DNA from: an uncultured Flavobacteriales bacterium
Lineage (GTDB): Bacteria; Bacteroidota; Bacteroidia; Flavobacteriales; Crocinitomicaceae
Direction: 5' to 3'
DNA length: 64,000 nucleotides
Assembly: GCA_946480085.1 (NCBI GenBank)
Contig: CAMLHZ010000002.1
Span: 372,001-436,000 of the forward strand
The notes under the pieces are model-generated. The model made no database searches. It had not been told where the DNA came from and was given only the letters and a program-made list of their open reading frames with translations. Positions 60,044 through 64,000 of the stretch are shown piece by piece. Position 1 is the first letter of the stretch; each line of letters opens with the position of its first letter. The position numbers were made by a program, and so were the translations under genes.

Positions 60044-60688
60044 ATGCAAGATTCGTACAGACATAAAGGAATGCGCAAACAATTAATCCATGAATTGCGT
60101 CAAAAAGGAATTGTGAATGATGATGTTTTAGAAGCTTTTGATCAGGTTCCACGTCATTATTTTTTAGATCTTGCATTTGAACAACAGGCCTATTCCAATG
60201 TGGCATTTCAAATTGGTGCAGGACAAACCATTTCTCATCCGTACACGGTTGCATTTCAATCGTCTTTATTGGAGTTGAAAAAAGGGGAGAAGGTATTGGA
60301 GATTGGAACTGGTTCAGGATTTCAAACTGCTATTTTGTTCAAGTTAGGCGCAAAAGTTTATTCCATTGAACGTCAAAAAGAATTGCACGTTAAAGCAACG
60401 CATCTACTGGATAAATTGAAAGTACGCGCTCAGTTATTTTTTGGTGACGGTTATCAGGGAAAAGAGATCTTTGGTCCGTACGATAAAATTTTGGTGACTT
60501 GCGGTGCGCCAAGTATTCCACAAACACTTTTGAATCAATTGAAAGTTGGAGGGTATTTAGTCATTCCTGTTGGTGGTGAAGAAGGACAAGAAATGGTTCG
60601 TATTACCAAGTTGGCTGAAAACGAATACAAGGAAGAGTTGTTTGGCTATTTCAGCTTTGTGCCAATGCTGGAGAAAACGGTGAGGTGA
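60044..60688 (+). CDS. pcm: Protein-L-isoaspartate O-methyltransferase
   Basis: The 214-residue SAM-dependent enzyme repairs isoaspartyl damage. Features are VLEAFDQVPRHYFL, the substrate-binding GAGQTISHPYTVAFQ, motif I VLEIGTGSGFQTAIL, and VTCGAPSIPQTLLNQLKVGG. Length and motif order are typical. The downstream membrane-protein gene starts four bases before its stop. An exact -7 box lies four bases before the ATG. Confidence 0.94.
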   Translation: MQDSYRHKGMRKQLIHELRQKGIVNDDVLEAFDQVPRHYFLDLAFEQQAYSNVAFQIGAGQTISHPYTVAFQSSLLELKKGEKVLEIGTGSGFQTAILFKLGAKVYSIERQKELHVKATHLLDKLKVRAQLFFGDGYQGKEIFGPYDKILVTCGAPSIPQTLLNQLKVGGYLVIPVGGEEGQEMVRITKLAENEYKEELFGYFSFVPMLEKTVR

Positions 60689-61365
60689 TGCAATTACTCA
60701 AAAACAGAAGATTAATATCGTGGGAAATCGTATTATTCTATGTGTTGATTGCGTTTAATCTGTTTTTTGCCGGAACCGCTTTTTTCGCTCTCTTGTTACG
60801 GTTTCATTTGGCTCCAATCTCATGGAAATATGGAATAAATGTTTGTCTGAAGATTGGCTCGTCAATTGTCTTTCCTTTAAATCAAGTGGTTACGCTTGCA
60901 TCCTGGGTTTTAACGACGATCATTTTATTCCGCCTAAGAAAAAATTCAATTCACTTGAATTTCGGACGTACACCAAATAGGTTTATGATTGTATTCAATT
61001 GGTTTATACCTTACTTGAGCTTAATTTACAAATACTTTTTTTATAGACGCTTTATTAAGCAAGCGCATGCTTTTCTTGAAATAAAGTCTAGACGATACCA
61101 AAGAGATCTAACTTTAGCTTTAGTGTTTAGTTTGATTGGGCTAACGCTGATGTGTGTTTATTCATTTGGAATATATAAACGTGAATCCTTTCTTTCAGCT
61201 GACGTTATCATTGGTTTGATGGTAATGGCAAATGTGTTTAGTGTGATATACTCTATGTTCATGTTGAAAATATTTGCGCGTTTGCGAGAGTTAGATTATG
61301 ATCTTCAGAAAAATACCGATGATATCATTCATGTTTATGATGGACCGATCGATCAAATTTCATAG
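60685..61365 (+). CDS. Four-helix membrane protein, DUF4328-like
   Basis: The 226-residue protein has four membrane segments (about 11-36, 55-78, 148-170 and 180-205). Its middle, RTPNRFMIVFNWFIPYLSLIYKYFF, resembles the W-F-I-P motif of DUF4328, a poorly understood membrane family; the assignment is tentative. It overlaps pcm by four bases, so the two are co-translated, but no functional link is known. Confidence 0.65.
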   Translation: MMQLLKNRRLISWEIVLFYVLIAFNLFFAGTAFFALLLRFHLAPISWKYGINVCLKIGSSIVFPLNQVVTLASWVLTTIILFRLRKNSIHLNFGRTPNRFMIVFNWFIPYLSLIYKYFFYRRFIKQAHAFLEIKSRRYQRDLTLALVFSLIGLTLMCVYSFGIYKRESFLSADVIIGLMVMANVFSVIYSMFMLKIFARLRELDYDLQKNTDDIIHVYDGPIDQIS

Positions 61366-61479
61366 TCCTAGATTAATTTTTAATACATCTGGCTAAATAG
61401 GTGAAAAATCCAAAATGGTTTAATACAAGGTTGTCTGAAATTTTATTTTTTGTAAATTAGGATACAACTCATTGCTCTC

Positions 61480-62163
61480 ATGCTTAAAACTGCACTGCTT
61501 ACTACTGTATTTTTCATTGCGTCTTTTTCGTTTTCTCAGCAAAGGATGAGTGCTGAACTTTCTTCACGTTTCGAAGATTTGTCACTGGGTTTACAGTTTC
61601 AAAAAGTGGTGAAGCCAAATGTCCTTCTGGGAGCTGGATTTCTCGTCAACGGCAGGTATTTTGGTGGTGGAGTAAATGACATTGACGCTCGCGATTTTCC
61701 ATTTTCCGAAATTGAACGCAAAAAGGTTGTGAATGGAGTAGAATATGAGATCTATGGATATTCGTCTTCTTCCAGTAAAGCTTTTAGTGCTGTTTTGATG
61801 TCGGGATACTTCCACGAGTTTTCAATTATTCATGGTTTAAGATTGAATTTGAATTTCCGTTGTGGATTGATTCAAAACGAGGTATTCATGTTGTATAAAG
61901 AAGTTGGTAACACCGGCTTTTTACCGAAAACGAATACCATTTGGCACAGCTATCAGGCAGTTAGTCCTGAAGTTTATCATACCATTCGCTGGACAGAGAG
62001 ATGGACAATTTATTACGGTGTTCGACTTCCTGTTTTTTTGAATTTTGGGAAAGATTATCATCCTAAGTTTAAAGAAGATATTTATAAAAGAAGTGTGCTT
62101 GAAGTGGCTCTTGGATTGAGTTTTTCTTTGGAGAAGAAAGAAGAAGATAAATCTGAAGAGTAA
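61480..62163 (+). CDS. Outer-membrane beta-barrel protein, unknown function
   Basis: The 227-residue product begins with a signal peptide (LLTTVFFIASFSFSQ). The mature part has paired strands typical of a small outer-membrane barrel (LSLGLQFQKVV, VLLGAGFLVNGRYFGGGV, LRLNLNFRCGLIQ, WTIYYGVRLPVFLNF) and a final hydrophobic ALGLSFSLEK. It lacks a T9SS tail. No family recognised. It stands between the DUF4328-like gene and the convergent J-domain gene. Confidence 0.7.
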   Translation: MLKTALLTTVFFIASFSFSQQRMSAELSSRFEDLSLGLQFQKVVKPNVLLGAGFLVNGRYFGGGVNDIDARDFPFSEIERKKVVNGVEYEIYGYSSSSSKAFSAVLMSGYFHEFSIIHGLRLNLNFRCGLIQNEVFMLYKEVGNTGFLPKTNTIWHSYQAVSPEVYHTIRWTERWTIYYGVRLPVFLNFGKDYHPKFKEDIYKRSVLEVALGLSFSLEKKEEDKSEE

Positions 62164-62205
62164 AAAGTAGGCAGGGACGAATATTGATTCACCCGTACAC
62201 TATTT

Positions 62206-62991
62206 TCATTTCCCTAAAAGTTTCTCATAAGCATTCTGGATCTCTACAAACTTCTCTGCGGCCATTTTCTGCTGTGATTCTGTTCCAGTTGCAAAATTAT
62301 CCGGATGATGGATCTTAACCAGTTTTCGATATGCTTTTTTGATTTCGTCTTGTGTTGAATTAGCTGGAATTCCGAGTATTTCGTAGAAATAGTTCTTGTT
62401 TGATTTTTGCTTGACCTTTTTCGTTTCTTCTTGTTTATGTTGTTGATAAGAAGCATAAATAGCAATTATCTGTGTGAGATTCTCAGCTGAAAGATCAAGA
62501 TCCTGATTGATTTGTTTCAGGAAATTTAACTCTTTCGTATTCACATTTCCGGATACTAGTGCCAATCCGGTTAAAAAATAAATGATTTGCGAACGTGAAC
62601 CTTCGTCGTTCAGATGAATTTTCATCCAATCCGTAATCGTTCTGGTTTGAATGGGGTATTTCAGTGAAAACATCAGTGAATCACCAAAATTGTAATTCGC
62701 TTTGGTGAAATAGCGTCGGAAATACTGATTGATGTATTGGGTTTTACTTTTCGTCTCCTGATAATCCAACAAGATAAGTTTCGCTCCAAGTGACAGGTAA
62801 GCCTCAAGAAAATTGTCTTCCGTAGGTTTTAGCGAGAGTGGAAAAATACCTTTTCGCCAATATCTGGCATGACGCGTTTTGTAAGCATATAGAGATAAAC
62901 CTCCGCCAAGTGGAATTAAGAAGATCAAAATCACAATCCACGTTGGCAATTTTGATGCGTAGTCAACAACAAGAGGTAAAGCAAGTGACAT
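62206..62991 (-). CDS. Membrane-anchored J-domain protein (DjlA-like)
   Basis: The 261-residue protein has one N-terminal membrane helix (LPTWIVILIFLIPLGGGLSLY), a middle helical region similar to the TerB/DjlA core (about 65-170), and a C-terminal J domain (about 200-261: YEILGIPANSTQDEIKKAYRK, the DnaK-activating HPD in KIHHPDNF, NAYEKLLGK). It should stimulate DnaK at the membrane. The topology and order correspond to DjlA. It lies between the outer-membrane protein gene and trxB. Confidence 0.88.
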   Translation of the reverse strand: MSLALPLVVDYASKLPTWIVILIFLIPLGGGLSLYAYKTRHARYWRKGIFPLSLKPTEDNFLEAYLSLGAKLILLDYQETKSKTQYINQYFRRYFTKANYNFGDSLMFSLKYPIQTRTITDWMKIHLNDEGSRSQIIYFLTGLALVSGNVNTKELNFLKQINQDLDLSAENLTQIIAIYASYQQHKQEETKKVKQKSNKNYFYEILGIPANSTQDEIKKAYRKLVKIHHPDNFATGTESQQKMAAEKFVEIQNAYEKLLGK

Positions 62992-63027
62992 AAGGTCGAA
63001 GATAGCAGTTTTTCAAATTTCTCCAAT

Positions 63028-63080
63028 AAAAAATCCGGCACTTCGCACTTCGAGTAACCTCAGTGTACGATAGTGCCGGA
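63028..63080 (-). terminator. Terminator of trxB
   Basis: TCCGGCACT (63034-63042) and AGTGCCGGA (63072-63080) pair perfectly; inner CACT/AGTG extend the hairpin. On the minus strand the stem runs into TTTTTT (63033-63028), just after the trxB stop at 63099. Confidence 0.85.
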
Positions 63081-63098
63081 CTATTGAATTCTATTTTC

Positions 63099-64000
63099 TT
63101 AATGCTCTTGAGCGGCTAAGTAACGTTCAGCGTCCAAAGCAGCCATACATCCAGTTCCCGCCGCAGTAATTGCCTGACGGTAAGTTCTGTCTGCAGCATC
63201 ACCAGCAACAAAAACTCCCGGAACATTTGTTAGTGAGCTTCCCGGTTTTTCGTATTTGATATAACCTGTTTCATCAAGATTGATGTAATCCTTGAAAATG
63301 TCTGTATTCGGTTTATGACCAATTGCAACGAAGAATCCAGTAGCTGGAATTTCAGTTTCTTCACCAGTTACGTTGTTTTTTACTTTTGCACCAGTAACTC
63401 CGTTTCCGTCACCAAGTACTTCAACTGTTTCAGTGTTGTGAAGGATTGTAATATTCGGTGTATTTCTAACACGATCAGCCATGATCTTAGATGCACGGAA
63501 TTTATCCGTACGAACTAACATGGTAACCTTTGTACATAATTTCGAAAGGTAATGTGCTTCTTCACAAGCAGAATCTCCAGCTCCAACAATAATGGTTTCC
63601 TGTCCACGGTAGAAGAATCCATCACAAACAGCACATGCAGAAACTCCACCACCAATTTGTAGGTAATGTTGTTCTGAAGGGAGTCCTAAATATTTTGCGG
63701 CTGCACCAGTTGAAATAATCACTGTATCAGCATGAATTTCATGACCGTCTTCTGTCCAGCATTTGTGAACGGGACCAGTAAAATCAACTTTTGCAATAAA
63801 GCCAAAGCGAATATCCGTTTCAAATCGTTTTGCCTGTGCTTCTAACTGAACCATCATTTCAGGACCAGAAATTCCGTCAGGATATCCCGGGAAATTCTCT
63901 ACCTCATTTGTTGTAGTTAATTGTCCACCTGGCTGCATTCCTTGATACATTACAGGTTTCATTTCAGCTCGAGCTGCATAGATTGCAGCAGTATATCCGG
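63099..64000 (-). CDS. trxB: Thioredoxin-disulfide reductase, N-terminus beyond window
   Basis: The frame is open to the right edge, giving about 300 codons. Visible parts are GYTAAIYAARAEMKP (FAD domain), GGQLTTTNEVENFPGYP, the redox-active CAVCDGFFYRGQ, the NADPH-binding VGAGDSACEEAHYLS and the C-terminal FAD motif GVFVAGDAADRTYRQAITAAGTG. It reduces thioredoxin with NADPH. The first residues, with the initial FAD-binding GxGxxG, lie outside the window. It has its own terminator. Confidence 0.95.
   Translation of the reverse strand, partial: GYTAAIYAARAEMKPVMYQGMQPGGQLTTTNEVENFPGYPDGISGPEMMVQLEAQAKRFETDIRFGFIAKVDFTGPVHKCWTEDGHEIHADTVIISTGAAAKYLGLPSEQHYLQIGGGVSACAVCDGFFYRGQETIIVGAGDSACEEAHYLSKLCTKVTMLVRTDKFRASKIMADRVRNTPNITILHNTETVEVLGDGNGVTGAKVKNNVTGEETEIPATGFFVAIGHKPNTDIFKDYINLDETGYIKYEKPGSSLTNVPGVFVAGDAADRTYRQAITAAGTGCMAALDAERYLAAQEH

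Overview
The window looks like a stretch of chromosome from a member of the Bacteroidota, probably Flavobacteriales and perhaps close to Fluviicola/Crocinitomicaceae; the genus is a guess. Evidence: low GC, TAnnTTTG-type -7 promoter boxes instead of sigma70 -10 boxes, two proteins with type IX secretion (T9SS) C-terminal signals, a BshA (bacillithiol) enzyme, many SxxC lipoproteins, and a long-form HisG with a one-operon his pathway. Both edges cut genes: an ABM-domain monooxygenase on the left and trxB on the right. I see no rRNA, tRNA, CRISPR array, prophage or complete IS element. One stand-alone RAYT transposase is present.

Layout. 1-6.2 kb: small secreted or membrane proteins, a DUF1003 protein, SRPBCC and DinB enzymes, a GlxA-type AraC regulator, and an M90/MtfA-like peptidase with a SEC-C zinc tail. 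6.2-13.6 kb: a complete histidine operon (leader peptide-attenuator-hisG-hisDC fusion-hisB-hisH-hisA-hisF-hisIE), with nearly every junction overlapping. 13.7-20.9 kb: lipoproteins and secreted unknowns, a DbpA-type RNA helicase, proC, and a paralogous pair of four-helix membrane proteins. 21.0-26.4 kb: a potassium module made of a truncated KdpD kinase, KdpE, Kup and an outer-membrane bbp2 porin, with helically phased TTTATA repeats ahead of kup. 26.4-26.95 kb: a gene-free stretch with a palindromic repeat and a probable structured non-coding RNA. 27.5-30.6 kb: a small exopolysaccharide cluster (deacetylase, GT2, GT4). 30.6-36 kb, minus strand: RAYT, an EEP-family hydrolase, two rhomboids and mutL. 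36-40.4 kb: a GH3/beta-lactamase-fold fusion and bshA. 40.7-51.7 kb: two large T9SS cargo proteins, a thiolase, a DUF3078 protein with a VWA-like membrane protein, an SPFH protein, and a 48-codon small gene with its own terminator. 51.8-55.5 kb: a LytTR regulator and its propeller-type histidine kinase. 55.7-64 kb: M13 peptidase, ElaA-like acetyltransferase, acyl-CoA carboxylase beta subunit, pcm, membrane proteins, a J-domain protein and trxB.

The most notable items are: the his attenuator, whose leader may be translated from a leaderless or nearly leaderless mRNA; the in-frame HisD-HisC fusion, whose linker resembles a dispersed repeat; the unassigned structured RNA near 26.6 kb; the Kup/porin module with Kdp-type regulation; and several families of word-like palindromes after gene ends. 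No clearly new multi-gene system such as a defence island or biosynthetic cluster is visible. The strongest leads for something undescribed are the RNA and the his operon architecture.
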